Assembly (NCBI GenBank): GCA_918026815.1
Contig: CAKJVC010000006.1
Coordinates: forward strand, 1,054,001 to 1,118,000
Direction: 5' to 3'
DNA: 64,000 nt
Origin: Chalara sp. BL73
Taxonomy: Eukaryota > Ascomycota > Leotiomycetes > Helotiales
How positions within the stretch are numbered: the stretch's first letter is position 1; each line of letters begins with the position of its first letter. Positions 33,525-44,972 of the stretch are shown piece by piece. A program made the translations under genes and the position numbers. The notes beneath the pieces are model-generated. The model did no database searches. It was not told where the DNA came from and saw only the letters and a program-made list of their open reading frames with translations.

Positions 33525-36099
33525 GATGAAATAAAGGAAGGCTTAGCGAGTGACAGAGATGAGGATGGTGAGAAGGAGAGGAAATGCTATTGATCTTGGA
33601 AGGACTACTCCTTATAGTTAATGCCGTGCAGGAGAACTCGATCGGTCCGGCTGAACGATCCACCGTACTCCCAAGTCCGCAATCGCATTTCTGGGGGTAT
33701 TACAGTACTGTAGGAACAGATTGCTTGGCTGAGGCGATCGACGACTTGGGTAGCATACTGTAAAAGCCGCGTGTGCGGCGTATCTAATCTCCTAAGCTTA
33801 TTTTTAGGTCCTTTCAGACCCAGTTTCCTGGTCCACAATTGGGGCTACAATCTAGCTCAATGAGATCAGTCACGACCCTCCCGGATGTAGCGATTAGCGT
33901 GGAATAGATATGAACAAACAGCTGTCATGATGTTCTGTGCACACTGACGGGTTTAATGAGAAGGTGTGTAGTGGAGGCTGAAAGTGCCTGGAGATATGCA
34001 AAAGTGGGGCTGCTCAGCCCCCTCCTCCCTACCTGAACTGGAATCGCCCGGCCACAGATTAGACGAGCCTGTCAGCTAACATGGGCATTTATTCGTCCAT
34101 TTTTGCTTTAAACTTGGACCTCCTTCCTAATATCTCCAATAGAAACGCGACTACTTCAACAGCATCAATAGTGCAGTCGCTAATACCTCGTATTCATGGG
34201 TATCTTAACAACGTTCGTCATAGGGCATAATAATCAGAAGAGTTTCATTTTGTTCCAGTGGAAGATAACCCCTCACTTTCTAAACCTCCTGAGTCAACTA
34301 GCTCGTATCTTCCAAACTGCATGAGTAACCGCACGGAAATCCAGTTTTTCATACCATAAACCGCCTCGAACACGGATATAGGATAAACCGGATATACAAA
34401 CAACACCTTCCTCTATTCCCCCGTTTCAACCTTCACCAGAAATTCATCATTATAGTGTAGCTTTCCATTAATAATCGTGGAGCTCAAAGGAGACTGTTTC
34501 AAATGACCAAGGTCGAAGAGGCCGTCGTTCCTGAGAGACATAATTTTGCAGGCGATGCAGCTTAACGGAGGAATACCTTGTCCGAGTGCCTCCGTGAAGG
34601 GCAGTCCCTTTCCCAATACTTCCTTCACTATTGAGCTAGCCATGGTGGATGGAATTTTAAGAGTGCCTGCGGAAGTGAAACTTGTAATGGTATTGATTTT
34701 GATATTCGTGTTGCCATTTTGCGGCCTGGCTGTTTCACTGAGTACCTTATATGCTCAATTTCTGATGCTGGCTTCGCGGGTCATTTCCAAGCTGATAGTA
34801 TCGAGCCGTAAGCTGGGCGGTGTATTTTCAGTAAAGTCAGCGTTTGTATCGTGCTGGCCACCACAGCTACATTGGGAAAACTTATCGTGTACACAGTTTC
34901 CTGATATTCGGTGAAGAAATTATCATGTAGCTGTATACTTACACATATTGGCCCGTCTAATTCACCTCACCTTCGACGTCAGTATCTACCTCGCTATGGA
35001 TTTCAAGAAGAATTAAGAAACTCCTCGTTGCCAGCATTAGAAGGCACGCGGATTTCACTAATCATCCTGTGAAAAAGCTAGTGAGATTTAAAGAGTAAAA
35101 ACCTGGAAGAGAATCTTCTAAGGGTTTTGAAATCCTGAGGAAGCATGCTGACGATAGAGTGTCAATGGTGAGGAATTTGATGCTTAATTCAATATATGAT
35201 CAGGCCATACTAGATGCAGAAGAGAGCTGTACTTGGGCTCCGCGCAAGCTTGAATAGCATGTTACCCGCAGATATTGAATGCCTCGATCACCTGGTCGTG
35301 AACCTTTTGAAACTTGCTCTGCAGAGAGAAATCTTGAAATTTATAAATAGTAATAAGTTTAAATTGCAAATAAAAACCTCTCAACTGTAACCCCAACTCC
35401 AGTTATACAGTTATTCAATAAAACCGCCGAAAACAAGTATTCCTAGCATAAGTCCTAATCTTGCCCATTATCGTGATTGTAGTAGAAGAGATATTAGCCT
35501 TTTGAGCAGCTGCACTACAACTTGTAGTTATCCTACGCTTAGGCTCTCATAAACTTTTCAGCTTGATCTTCGATCTCTCTATTTGTGAAATATCCATAAT
35601 AACCTCGCCACCGACTAGGTCACTTCGAATGGCCAACATAAGCCAAATTGAGCCGATGATAAGCTGGACACAGAATATTAGTTCAGCCATCGTATGTGAA
35701 AATACCCGAATTAGTTTGTGTTTTGATCTGTATCCGAGCGCCAACACCATTGGAGTATCATTTCAGCTACAGGTACATGCCGTAGTGATGGTTACCGTTC
35801 AGAATCCAACGAATTCCATAAGCTCTCCAGCCAATGATATGCTACTTCCGAAATTTACCTACTAGAAGTTCACTCCTCTATTCTATGCAAGCGGATCTGA
35901 CTTTACACAATGAATTGTGGCCGCAGGCATAAAAATTGTGGGGATCGCAATATTAAATCAAAGCCATAAACTTCGGCAACAATGGCTTCGGCTATGTATC
36001 GATAAGGACAACGTACGCGAAGGCAAAGTTTTAGGTCACCAACGTCGGCCAAGGCATGAGGGCAGTTATCAAAGGATATCCGTGAGCATCTGGATGATA

Positions 36100-36354
36100 T
36101 CAGGCGCGCTCAAGCCGATAAATCACAGCGGCGAGAAACATCTCAGCCATGAAGGTGGAGATACCAACGCCACTGGAGGCTAGCTGGAGAGCACTGAAGG
36201 CGTAGTGCAGGTTTGGAATGCGGCGGATTTGCCCCGAGATAGCGACTATGAGAGGAAAGCAATACATGTTACTCATTTTTACGGGTTCTACGACGATACA
36301 ACACCCTCCCCACATGGCAGCTATGTATATTCTATAGTTTTTCCAACGGGCCAT
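36100..36354 (-). pseudogene. Possible membrane-protein relic
   Basis: An 84-codon frame with two or three hydrophobic stretches, including F-S-A-L-Q-L-A-S-S-G-V-G-I-S and A-V-I-Y-R-L-E-R. The spacing is reminiscent of fungal multi-pass families such as DUF7702, but frames further down this strand (to 35547) are broken by many stops. Called only as a possible relic. Confidence 0.22.
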
Positions 36355-36983
36355 AGTCTACACACTGACTTTATCAATAGCTGGGTTCGGGACGTCCAAG
36401 AGTGATCCCTTATCATTTGCCAAGGCTCACGGGGCTTTGGTGATCCCAGATGTTTTGTTAAGGCTGGGAAAGGGTCGACGGAACACATGGTCCGAAAAGT
36501 GCTTTCTTCTCTAATCTATGATGGTAGCTTGACAGGCCTCTAAAAGCGCTGCTCGGCAATAATACCGTTTCCTATCCGTCATAGATATTTTCTCCCTGGA
36601 ACTAGTCAAACATATCTATATATAATCTTCGTTGCTGCATAGATCCAAGCTTGTTACTCGAATGTGAGCTTCTATCGCAGAACTCATTTTCTAGTCTTCC
36701 AACCAAACTTTTACTTATGCCATGTATAGTATCAAGGTGCTGCTGTGATTTATTGCCAGGATGTGTTCTTCATAACACGCAGAGGCATTTGGTGCCTCCG
36801 AATTGGTCATTATGTAACATAACGATATGACTTGACATAAAAAATCTGACTGAATTATAAATGAACATCTCATTAACCAAAAATGTCAATATGGCAAATT
36901 TCCATGATAAACACCTGCAGCAATAATTATGGCATATTGTAAGACACCGAATTTTAACCAACACATATCTGTCGGATATCTAT

Positions 36984-37044
36984 CACGTAGCAAAAGGCGT
37001 AGTAGTTGTAACTATGCTCTTGCTGGTGTGATTATGGTTCCTTG
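36984..37044 (+). repeat. Dispersed repeat, copy B
   Basis: Ungapped match over 61 bases to 8769-8829. Compared with copy A, this copy has G to A once and C to T three times, one T to C and one T to G. Apart from the last two changes it is the more AT-rich copy, as expected if it lost cytosines by deamination or RIP. Confidence 0.6.
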
Positions 37045-37786
37045 ATTGATTCTACAGCTCTAGTTCTACGGAGTTGAGTGAGATCGAGGTCCCACAGTTT
37101 CAGGTGCCGGTCACATGATCATAACTACATACAAATAGCTACCAACAATGTCAGACGAATACTTTATTGTGTTATGAGACGGCATTATTAATCGCACTGC
37201 AATTTCCATCCTCAATGAATGTACTCCTCAGCTTTTAATTGTTGATGGTATCAATAGATGCAACAAATGGCAAGAGATGTCGCGAGTGAGGATCATAAGG
37301 CAGCAATGCTACCACTTGCCTAATTTTTATTGTCTAGCCCCTGTGGTTTAACAAAGTAAAACGGAATTGGATTCTGATGCCTGAGAGTAATGAGGTCTAT
37401 TTGCAACTGTGTTAGAAATAGGATCTATGGGCTAGAGTATCAATTAGAGGATCTGCGAGAGTATCGTACCAATAGAATATGGGCTATTTGGAGCGTTACG
37501 GATGATCTATTCTCTACTGTTATAGGCCGTAATATATGGGTAAGAGATTTTCTAGCTCCTTGGCCTACTGACAAACTGGGAGGTGCAAGATATTCACGTG
37601 ACCTTCAAAGGTGCGACACAAGCAAGTAGCACCTTGGCTTTTGATACTGACCCCGCTATCCAAAATCTTTCACCGGTATTTTTCTATTGCTCTGTCTAAA
37701 CTGTAACGAATTCGCAAACGTCTCATCATCACACAGCAATACGCTCACATTCTAACCTGCAGCACAGCAGTTAGATCTCTACTTAA

Positions 37787-40700
37787 ATGTCTTGCACAAA
37801 GAATGCTTGCAGCGCCGATTACGGCCCGGAAGGCAGCACTCAAGCGGACAAAGCTCAGGATCGCAGCCACGCGATGAAGGAACCCATCGGCCGAGAAATA
37901 CTCGGGAAGTGTTGCAACGACAATTTTTGCACCGGAGAAAGCATTTTAAAGGAAGAAAAGCGCGAGGAGCCTTGCAAAAACAATTGTTGCTCAAGAAAAA
38001 GCTCTTTGAAAAACGAAACACTCGAAGAGCCCTGCAAGGACAATTGTTGCCTAACAGATGCCTCTATCAAGGAAGAAACTCCCAAGAAGTCTTGCAAAGA
38101 CAATTGTTGCTCGGGAGGAAGCACTTTGAAAAACGAAACACTCGAAGAGCCTTGCAAGGACAATTGTTGCCTAACAGATACCCCTATCAAGGAAGAAACT
38201 CTCAAGAAGTCTTGCAAAGACAATTGTTGCTCAGGAGGAAGCTCTTTGAAAGAAGAAACGCCTGAGGAGTCTTGCAAAGACAAATGCTGCTCCGAAGGGG
38301 ACATTCTTAAACAAAGTAAGAACTTAGAGAAGCGTAGCGCTGAGAGGTTTGCTTCAAGACAGCCATCTCCAGAAGACTGTAGTAAAGACGAATGCTGCTC
38401 AGGCGAGAAGGAAAAAACCAAGGACGGTCTTCAGGACAAGTGCTGCTCTGATGAGAAACAGAAAAATTGTTGTGATGGTATGATATACCAACTCGCTATA
38501 TCTGTGATTCATGCTGACTTTAAAGATTCATGCATTGACCGTTTGGCTGTTCGAGAGTGCGAAAGCAATTGTGGGGATAATAATAATGCAAGATCATCTA
38601 CCAGTCGTGAACGATCAGTGACTGGTAGCGCCTGTCGAACCCATAAGAAACTTGCACGCAATAGATATGCTGCCAAATTGGCGGCGTTGGGATGCATTTG
38701 CAGAGCGCTCGTTGCATTAGGGGAGGAGTCTTGCTGTGCAACGAAGAAGCGCTCTACAACTGAAATTCGCCAAGCAAGAAATAAGTCAAGTCATTCTTCT
38801 CGTACATCTAGAATTGGCTATAAAGCAGAGCCGATGGGTTCTAGTTTACCCCAGGAGGACAGTTGTGGAACTACGACGAAACTCCCTGCCACAAATTGCA
38901 AGGCCGGTTGCTGCGAGTCTAAGGCTACTGCAACGGTAAAGCCTAAGTGTTCAAAACAAGGTGAAAACAGTGAGATCAAAGAGCAAGATGATACTTTCAA
39001 CTATATTAGCAATATGGAAAAAGGCGCTGCGGGCAATGAATTTATCGCCTTGAGCATCAGTGGCATGACTTGTACTGGATGCGAGACAAAGCTACAAAGA
39101 GTCCTTGGAACTATCCCCGCCATCAGTAACTTGAAGACAAGCCTAGTAATGTCTCGGACCGAATTCAATCTTGATATCAGAGTCATGTCTGCTGATAGTG
39201 TTATAAAGCATATTGAAAGGACTACTGAATTCAAATGCGAAAAAATCTCGACCCAAGGCTCTTCTATCAATGTTTTACCCCTTGGTGATGTCAAGGACTT
39301 TCTCGATCAAAATTTCCCTGCGGGTGTGAGTCACATGCAAGCTGTAGACAAATCAACCGTCTACATTGCCTTCGACCCAAAGGTCGTTGGAGCAAGAGAC
39401 CTAATCGATCTCTTTGCGCAACCGTCAACTTTAGCAGCTCCAACCCCAGATCCAGGACTTACTGCTGGTAGTAAGCATGTCCGTAAGATGGGCTACATGA
39501 CGGCTCTATCTATCGTCTTGACCATACCAGTACTTGTCCTTGCATGGGCTCCAATCGGCCAAAATGAAATTGCCTATGGCTCAGCATCTTTGGCTCTTGC
39601 GACACTTATACAATTTATCGTTGCAGGTCCATTTTACCCCAAAGCTATCAAAAGTCTTATCTTCTCTCGTATGATTGAAATGGACTTGCTCATTGTACTA
39701 AGCACAAGCGCGGCATATATCTTCTCTGTCGTCTCATTTGGATACCTCGTTAGTGGTCACCCGCTTTCAACTGGCGAATTTTTTGAAACAAGCACCCTTC
39801 TTGTCTCTCTCATAATGGTAGGGCGGTACATTAGTGCCCTGGCCCGTCAGAAAGCCGTGGAATCTATTTCTATTCGATCTCTTCAAACACCTAGGGCCCA
39901 GCTTGCGAATGACGATGGTAGCTTAATTTCCGAGATTGACGCCAGGCTACTTCAATACGGTGACATCTTCAGTGTGCTCCCCGAGGCTCGCATTCCAACA
40001 GATGGCGTCGTCATTGGTGGGTGCTCAGAGGTTGACGAGTCAATGTTAACCGGAGAGTCGAGACCGGTCGAGAAAGAAATGGGATCTAAAGTAATCGCGG
40101 GTTCAGTCAATGGCTCTGGAAAGCTTCTTGTCCGCCTAACACGCCTACCTGGAGAAAATACTATCAGTTCTATTGCTAGTATGGTTGATAATGCTAAGCT
40201 CTCTAAGCCGAAGATACAGGATATGGCCGATACCATTGCATCCTACTTCGTTCCGTTGATTATTTTTCTTACCATGGTCACTTTCTCAATCTGGATTGCT
40301 ATTGGCATCACGGTACGACAGCAGTCGGGCTCAGAAGCCGCCATTCATGCAATTACATTCGCCATCACGGTGCTGATTGTCTCATGTCCTTGCGCCATCG
40401 GTCTTGCAGTACCTATGGTGATTGTTATAGGCAGCGGTATCGCTGCGGAGCACGGTATCATCTTTAAATCGGCCAACAGTATCGAAGCTGCATATAAGAC
40501 GACTCATGTCGTCTTTGACAAAACCGGTACTCTAACCGAAGGCAAGCTCAAGGTAGTAGAAGAACGAGCTACTATGTTGGATGAGGAGAGAATCCGCTCT
40601 CAGGTTCTTGGCTTGGTGGCAAATAGCAAACACCCGGTTTCTGCAGCTGTTGCGTCCTATCTTGTAGAGCAAGGCGTAAGCCCTGCACGGATTGATGGAA

Positions 40701-41461
40701 TCAAGACCATTGTAGGGAAGGGTATTGAAGGCACAATCGATGGCAAAGTTCTACGCGGCGGCAATGTCCGTTGGCTTGATATCGGATCAGATTTGACCGC
40801 GAAGTCAGTCATCGCTAGTGGGTACACCACCTTTGGAGTAACGCTTAACTCTGAACTTTGCATTGTCTTTGGACTCTCTGATTCTATTCGCCCTGATGCA
40901 GCCGACACCATTCTTGAGCTCAAACAGAGCGGTGTGTTCGTATCACTACTAAGCGGTGATGATGACGGTGCTGTTCAGAAAGTAGCGGCTCAATTGAACA
41001 TTGACCTCGACCGAGTTCGTTCTCGCTGTTCTCCAGGAGAGAAGCAAGAATATATACGAAAGCTGTCGGAAGAGCCAAGTGAGAAGAAGCCAATCATTGT
41101 TTTTGTCGGAGATGGAACTAACGATGCCGTTGCTCTTGCTCAAGCAACAATCGGTGTGCACTTGAACTCTGGCACGGACGTAGCCCAAAGTGCTGCAGAT
41201 GTGGTGCTTATGCGATCGACCTTGAGAAGTGTCGTGAATATGATCAAAATATCGCATGCTGCAGTACTTCGCATTAAATTCAACTTTGCTTGGGCTTTTG
41301 TTTACAATCTCCTAGCCATTCTTCTAGGGTCTGGGGCTTTAGTTGCTGCTAATAAAGGGAATGGTGTCCGGATCCCTCCCGAGTATGCAGGATTGGGTGA
41401 GCTAATTAGCGTTTTGCCTGTCATTACTATAGCTATTACCTTAAAGTGGGCTAAGTTTTAA
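37787..41461 (+). CDS. PCA1: Pca1-like P1B-type metal-exporting ATPase with Cys-rich repeat N-terminus
   Basis: Two exons, 37787-38477 and 38526-41461, give 1208 residues. The 48-nt intron (GTATGA...GCTGAC...AAAG) is a multiple of three without a stop, so the frame also stays open through it (1224 codons). Splicing restores C-D-D-S-C-I-D-R. Residues 40-190 hold six C-K-x-x-C-C motifs 20 residues apart. A further Cys-rich stretch with L-G-C-I-C and E-S-C-C follows, then one HMA domain (G-M-T-C-T-G-C, Cys413). The core is complete: S-C-P-C-A near 850-854, D-K-T-G-T at 895, H-P at 933-934, G-D-G-T-N-D from 1092, and about eight membrane helices. Order and motifs match yeast Pca1 and Aspergillus PcaA, plasma-membrane cadmium exporters that can also bind copper. 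The likely role is Cd/Cu efflux. The metal is inferred from the family. Confidence 0.93.
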   Translation: MSCTKNACSADYGPEGSTQADKAQDRSHAMKEPIGREILGKCCNDNFCTGESILKEEKREEPCKNNCCSRKSSLKNETLEEPCKDNCCLTDASIKEETPKKSCKDNCCSGGSTLKNETLEEPCKDNCCLTDTPIKEETLKKSCKDNCCSGGSSLKEETPEESCKDKCCSEGDILKQSKNLEKRSAERFASRQPSPEDCSKDECCSGEKEKTKDGLQDKCCSDEKQKNCCDGMIYQLAISVIHADFKDSCIDRLAVRECESNCGDNNNARSSTSRERSVTGSACRTHKKLARNRYAAKLAALGCICRALVALGEESCCATKKRSTTEIRQARNKSSHSSRTSRIGYKAEPMGSSLPQEDSCGTTTKLPATNCKAGCCESKATATVKPKCSKQGENSEIKEQDDTFNYISNMEKGAAGNEFIALSISGMTCTGCETKLQRVLGTIPAISNLKTSLVMSRTEFNLDIRVMSADSVIKHIERTTEFKCEKISTQGSSINVLPLGDVKDFLDQNFPAGVSHMQAVDKSTVYIAFDPKVVGARDLIDLFAQPSTLAAPTPDPGLTAGSKHVRKMGYMTALSIVLTIPVLVLAWAPIGQNEIAYGSASLALATLIQFIVAGPFYPKAIKSLIFSRMIEMDLLIVLSTSAAYIFSVVSFGYLVSGHPLSTGEFFETSTLLVSLIMVGRYISALARQKAVESISIRSLQTPRAQLANDDGSLISEIDARLLQYGDIFSVLPEARIPTDGVVIGGCSEVDESMLTGESRPVEKEMGSKVIAGSVNGSGKLLVRLTRLPGENTISSIASMVDNAKLSKPKIQDMADTIASYFVPLIIFLTMVTFSIWIAIGITVRQQSGSEAAIHAITFAITVLIVSCPCAIGLAVPMVIVIGSGIAAEHGIIFKSANSIEAAYKTTHVVFDKTGTLTEGKLKVVEERATMLDEERIRSQVLGLVANSKHPVSAAVASYLVEQGVSPARIDGIKTIVGKGIEGTIDGKVLRGGNVRWLDIGSDLTAKSVIASGYTTFGVTLNSELCIVFGLSDSIRPDAADTILELKQSGVFVSLLSGDDDGAVQKVAAQLNIDLDRVRSRCSPGEKQEYIRKLSEEPSEKKPIIVFVGDGTNDAVALAQATIGVHLNSGTDVAQSAADVVLMRSTLRSVVNMIKISHAAVLRIKFNFAWAFVYNLLAILLGSGALVAANKGNGVRIPPEYAGLGELISVLPVITIAITLKWAKF
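37945..38290 (+). repeat. In-frame 60-nt tandem repeat encoding C-K-x-x-C-C units
   Basis: Six to seven units with an exact 60-base period, each encoding 20 residues. Two alternating types are visible: one around N-E-T-L-E-E-P-C-K and one around L-T-D-x-x-I-K-E-E-T. The true unit is therefore a 120-base dimer (37981-38100, 38101-38220). Copies differ at only a few bases, synonymous sites included, so amplification is recent or the array is homogenised. Confidence 0.9.
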
Positions 41462-41735
41462 GCTACATACCACCCTCTCGCTAATGTGGGGGGCGATGGT
41501 TTAGCTTGGAGTAAGCAAGCTGCAGAAGCAAAATAGTACCTTATTGGCGGATGCTGGAATGGTTGGGACCCACGAACTTAAAATTGACCTAGGACCTGCA
41601 GGATGTAGATATAAACAGATAACCTACCTCCGCTCTATCTCATTGACTATGACTTATTAAAAATTTTGATCGTTCCCCGTTTATGTTTACTTCACCTTCT
41701 GAGCGCAGGGTCGATTTCACAAGGATTTATTACAA

Positions 41736-42915
41736 ATGGAGAGCTACACTTGCTCTGCCCCCGTAGATTGTGAGAAGATACTCGATACAAGCAATCTAAA
41801 AGGAAAAACTGCAGTGATTACAGGAGGTAAGGAAAAATGACCTTCCATCGCATGATATACTGAGAAATCCGCAGGCGCAAATGGAATAGGCGAGGCCTAC
41901 GCACGAGCGCTTTCTGCCGTTGGGTAAGTGCTGGATATCTGATCACGAAATGATCCCTGACAATATTATAATAGAGTAAACGTATGCATAGGGGACTTGG
42001 ACACTCAAGGGGGCTCCAAATTGGTATCAGAGCTACCACAGTAAGGCCCCGTACTACTTATCATTTTTCGGACACGATGCTTATATTCTGAAGTGCGAAA
42101 TTTGTGAAATGCGATGTGACGGTATGGAAAGATCAGCTTCGTCTGTTCGCTGAAGCAGCGTCTTTCAACGGAAAGGTAGATTATGTTCTAGCCAACGCAG
42201 GCATATGTCCTCGAGATGAGGTTTTTACCTTTTCAGGTGGCCGCCCCTTTTCCTCTCTCGCGATCAATAAATTGACAAAAGCCGAACAGGTGAAAATCAA
42301 GACCCGACAGAGCCAAACTTGACAGCGGTCGATGTCAACCTGAAAGGAGTACTTTACACAACTAAGATAGCGCTTCATTACTTCGTGAGGCAGAATGGAG
42401 CGAAGCCGTCACCGCAGCAGGAAGACACATGCTTGGTTCTGATCGGCTCCGGGGCGGCCTTTCTAGACTGCCTCCGCGGGCCTGTGTATCCGAGTACAAA
42501 GTGGGCCGTGCGAGGTATCATGCACTCGCTTAGAAGAACGGGATTCTATCACGGCAGTCGGGTTAACGTTATCTCCCCATGGTACCGAAGTCCCAACCCC
42601 AATTTGCAATTTCTTCTGCTGACGGCTCAACTTAGGTACGTCAAGACGTCAATATTATCAGCCGGTGCTTTCGAGCATGTAGAAAAGTCGGGGGTGCAGT
42701 TCGCGCTGGCAGAGGATGCGGGAAATGCCCTATTGCGCATTCTGTCTGATCGAACGATAAACGGAAAATCTCTCTTCGTGTCGGCTAGGAAATGGGCACC
42801 CGTGGGATATTTGGATCTGGATGTTGATGATTATCCCGGAAATGAGCTTTTACAGGAAATCCAGGTGGATCAGATGAGGTCAGCTCCCGTAGAGAAAGGC
42901 TTATTTCTAGCATAG
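41736..42915 (+). CDS. Short-chain dehydrogenase/reductase (classical SDR)
   Basis: Six exons, 41736-41826, 41875-41923, 41975-42040, 42094-42236, 42290-42581 and 42636-42915, give 306 residues. The introns are 48, 51, 53, 53 and 54 nt. The last (GTACCG...GCTGAC...CTTAG) is in frame and stop-free, and removing it restores P-W-Y-V-K-T-S-I-L. The fourth has a weak GTGGCC donor. The NAD(P) motif T-G-G-A-N-G-I-G lies at 29-36, D-L-D at 54-56 (an acidic residue here usually favours NAD), N-A-G at 103-105, the catalytic Ser at about 170, and Y-P-S-T-K at 183-187. It resembles the fungal 15-hydroxyprostaglandin dehydrogenase-like SDRs, and the substrate is unknown. It lies next to a bZIP factor and an alcohol dehydrogenase, suggesting shared use. 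Confidence 0.85.
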
Positions 42916-43196
42916 GCTAGAGGATACAGTCCTGAACGTTCCATTGCGTTTCGATCATTTCATTATGGATTGTCAAGAGAGGCAATTGCCTAAGGCAAAA
43001 TTCTCGGATTCAAAAATAATCTGGCTTGCTTATATTTATAACTTTTCTTATGAGGACTGGTTGATTGTTCGGCCCGGATGAACGCATAAATTCAATGCCC
43101 TCCAATGCATCTCCCCCTATCATCTATAAAGATCTACTCCGATATTTTTCGATGATCAATGTGTTTTACCATTTAAGCAGACTGTGCTACCCAGTA

Positions 43197-44287
43197 TCAT
43201 ATGTGCACTAGCTCCGAAGGCGTAACGTCAAAATATACCTCCTCTTCTCCACGCTTGCCTCTCCAGTAATTTGTCGAAACTAGAAGTTCTGGGCAGCCTC
43301 TCAACATCCATGGCCACTTGTGAATAAAATCGGTGGTTACCTCCCAGCTCATTGGATCCCCAGGGTTGCTCCAAACGATGAGACCACTCCTTTCTGCCGG
43401 AGCGTGGCACACCTCAACGAGATCATGGCAGAGGTCGTCGTCGTCGAAATCTTCACCCTCTCGCAACATATTATCTCGTAGTGATGGAAAGGGGAAAAGA
43501 TCAATCCATGGGTGATGCGAGATGTGACGTTGAAGCGCAGTTGGCTGGAGGCTAGGTGGACAACACCGATTATAAACAGGCGAATTTTCTTGAAGAAAGG
43601 GGGAGATGGCATGTTCGTTCAACCAGTCAAGTGTGAAACCCAGAGCGAGCGTATTACTGAGCAAGGCACGGAAGACGTTGAATTGAACCAAAGTGAGGAG
43701 GAGATCAAGGCGCGGGGAGCTGATCATGTACTGCCGAGAAACGAATTGTTCGGCTTGTCTTACCAAGTCTTGCACTTGGGAAATAGTCAGACCAAATGTG
43801 GATAGATGTTGTCTGTGCAAGGGATCAAGGAGTAGGCTAGGTGTAATCGCGCCTCCCGGAAGTTCAAGTGGCTTCTCGGAGCTGGTAACGTCGAGGAAGG
43901 CACTCAGGTGTGGATCCCATGCCGGCAGAGCTGTACTAGCGTCTTGCGTAACCAGACTAGAGGAGGATGTTTGCATCCTGATCAATTTTTGGCGTTTTCC
44001 TGCGAGATCTTAGTAATGTACATGCACACGACATGATTCTACTTAGCGACCGAGAGCATGGAAAACAACCCATGCATCAGGCACTAGGTACCGTCTTTTT
44101 CCTAATGAAGCTTACGGTATAATCTTTGATGCAACCGATTCTGCCGCTTCCGTCGCTCCGCAGCATCTGTACTGCCTGTCCAGTCATCCTCTGTCACCCG
44201 TACCTCTGCTTGCTGCGGCATCAGTTCCAACAGCACGACCCCTTCTCCAGCCTCCTCTCGTTGCTCTACAATCTTATTATGTTCCAT
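43197..44287 (-). CDS. bZIP-type transcription factor with DUF3425 domain
   Basis: Two exons, 44287-44116 and 43999-43197 (intron 116 nt, GTAAGC...TTACTAAG...CGCAG), give 324 residues. The splice completes the basic region: D-D-W-T-G-S-T-D-A-A-E-R-R-K-R-Q-N-R, then H-Q-R-L-Y-R-K-R-Q-K. No leucine zipper with regular heptads follows, as is usual for this fungal class. The DUF3425 domain covers about 75-310, with H-H-P-W-I-D-L-F-P-F-P, R-D-N-M-L and a final W-E-V-T-T-D-F-I-H-K-W-P-W-M-L-R-G-C-P-E-L-L block. Such proteins are nuclear and often regulate local genes. It is divergent from the alcohol dehydrogenase and downstream of, and convergent with, the SDR. Start: the ATG at 44287, the nearest upstream of the basic region that leaves an acidic leader. 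Confidence 0.88.
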
Positions 44288-44972
44288 GCCGTCCTCTGCC
44301 TTTAAAAATTCTGGCCTATTCAGCAAGCATGGAAGGACCAAAAATGAGAGGTTGATTGATTGACTTGAAACAGGTATTCAAGCTGTACATAGATAAACAT
44401 TGATACGCTAGAGTTCAGCTTTGCCACTGCGTTGCCAAGGTGCGCTAAGGTAACTCCGGAGGTAGCAGTTTTATAAAGAACCGCATTTCATCATGCTAGA
44501 ATCTAGTTCTGTGGAGTGGGGGCAGTAAGCAAGCTGCATATCCCCGCGCCTTGGTAAAGTCTAAATCACATGAATTGTACTCCGCCTACCGCCTTGACTC
44601 GCACATCACGTTTTTAACTTGGGCATGACGACGAACTCGTAAAATAACCTGGATCCTAATTATCGAAAGCACTTTTTTTCTCCAGCAGTGGGCGCATTCG
44701 TGGTCAGAACTCTTGGTAGCACCGAAATGCGTCCAAATTGATCATCACCCTGCAATCACGCCAAGTTAAGTCTACGCAGTCGTCAGTATATTCTCATTAG
44801 AATTAATCATCATGGCCAAAACAACCAGGTATTCACAGTTAGATCATTGCGTGGTTGTGCTCCGGCAAAGGGGTTGAAAAAGTATATAAACAGCAATGGT
44901 AGCGAGGTCATGAATATAGTATCTTTACCTTCAGATCTCGGTCTTCCGTTAAATAACACTCTCACTTCCGTC
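44288..44972. promoter_or_regulatory. Divergent promoter, bZIP factor and alcohol dehydrogenase
   Basis: 685 bases between the two start codons. No canonical bZIP palindrome could be picked out with confidence. The arrangement allows the factor to control both itself and the dehydrogenase. Confidence 0.5.

Larger units (their letters stand above)
33525..37786. other. Gene-poor region with relics and a repeat
   Basis: About 4.3 kb. The left end is the esterase promoter. No intact gene is recognised. A hydrophobic open frame on the minus strand at 36100-36354 may be a membrane-protein relic, 34413-34643 minus has a faint resemblance to an amidohydrolase C-terminus, and 36984-37044 is the second copy of the dispersed repeat. 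The last 150 bases are the promoter of the metal ATPase gene. Confidence 0.45.

Noticed and set aside
34413..34643. Minus-strand frame resembling an amidohydrolase or isoaspartyl-dipeptidase C-terminus
   Set aside because: Only a vague pattern (a K-I-M-S-L...G...I-I-N-G-K spacing) without metal ligands or an upstream partner, so too weak to call.
36205..37629. Open frames at 36205-36405 and 37390-37629 upstream of the ATPase
   Set aside because: No recognisable motifs; the second may be old repeat DNA but nothing supports a gene.
37855..38421. A 188-codon minus-strand frame rich in Gln/Leu
   Set aside because: It is the antisense of the C-K-x-x-C-C repeat array.
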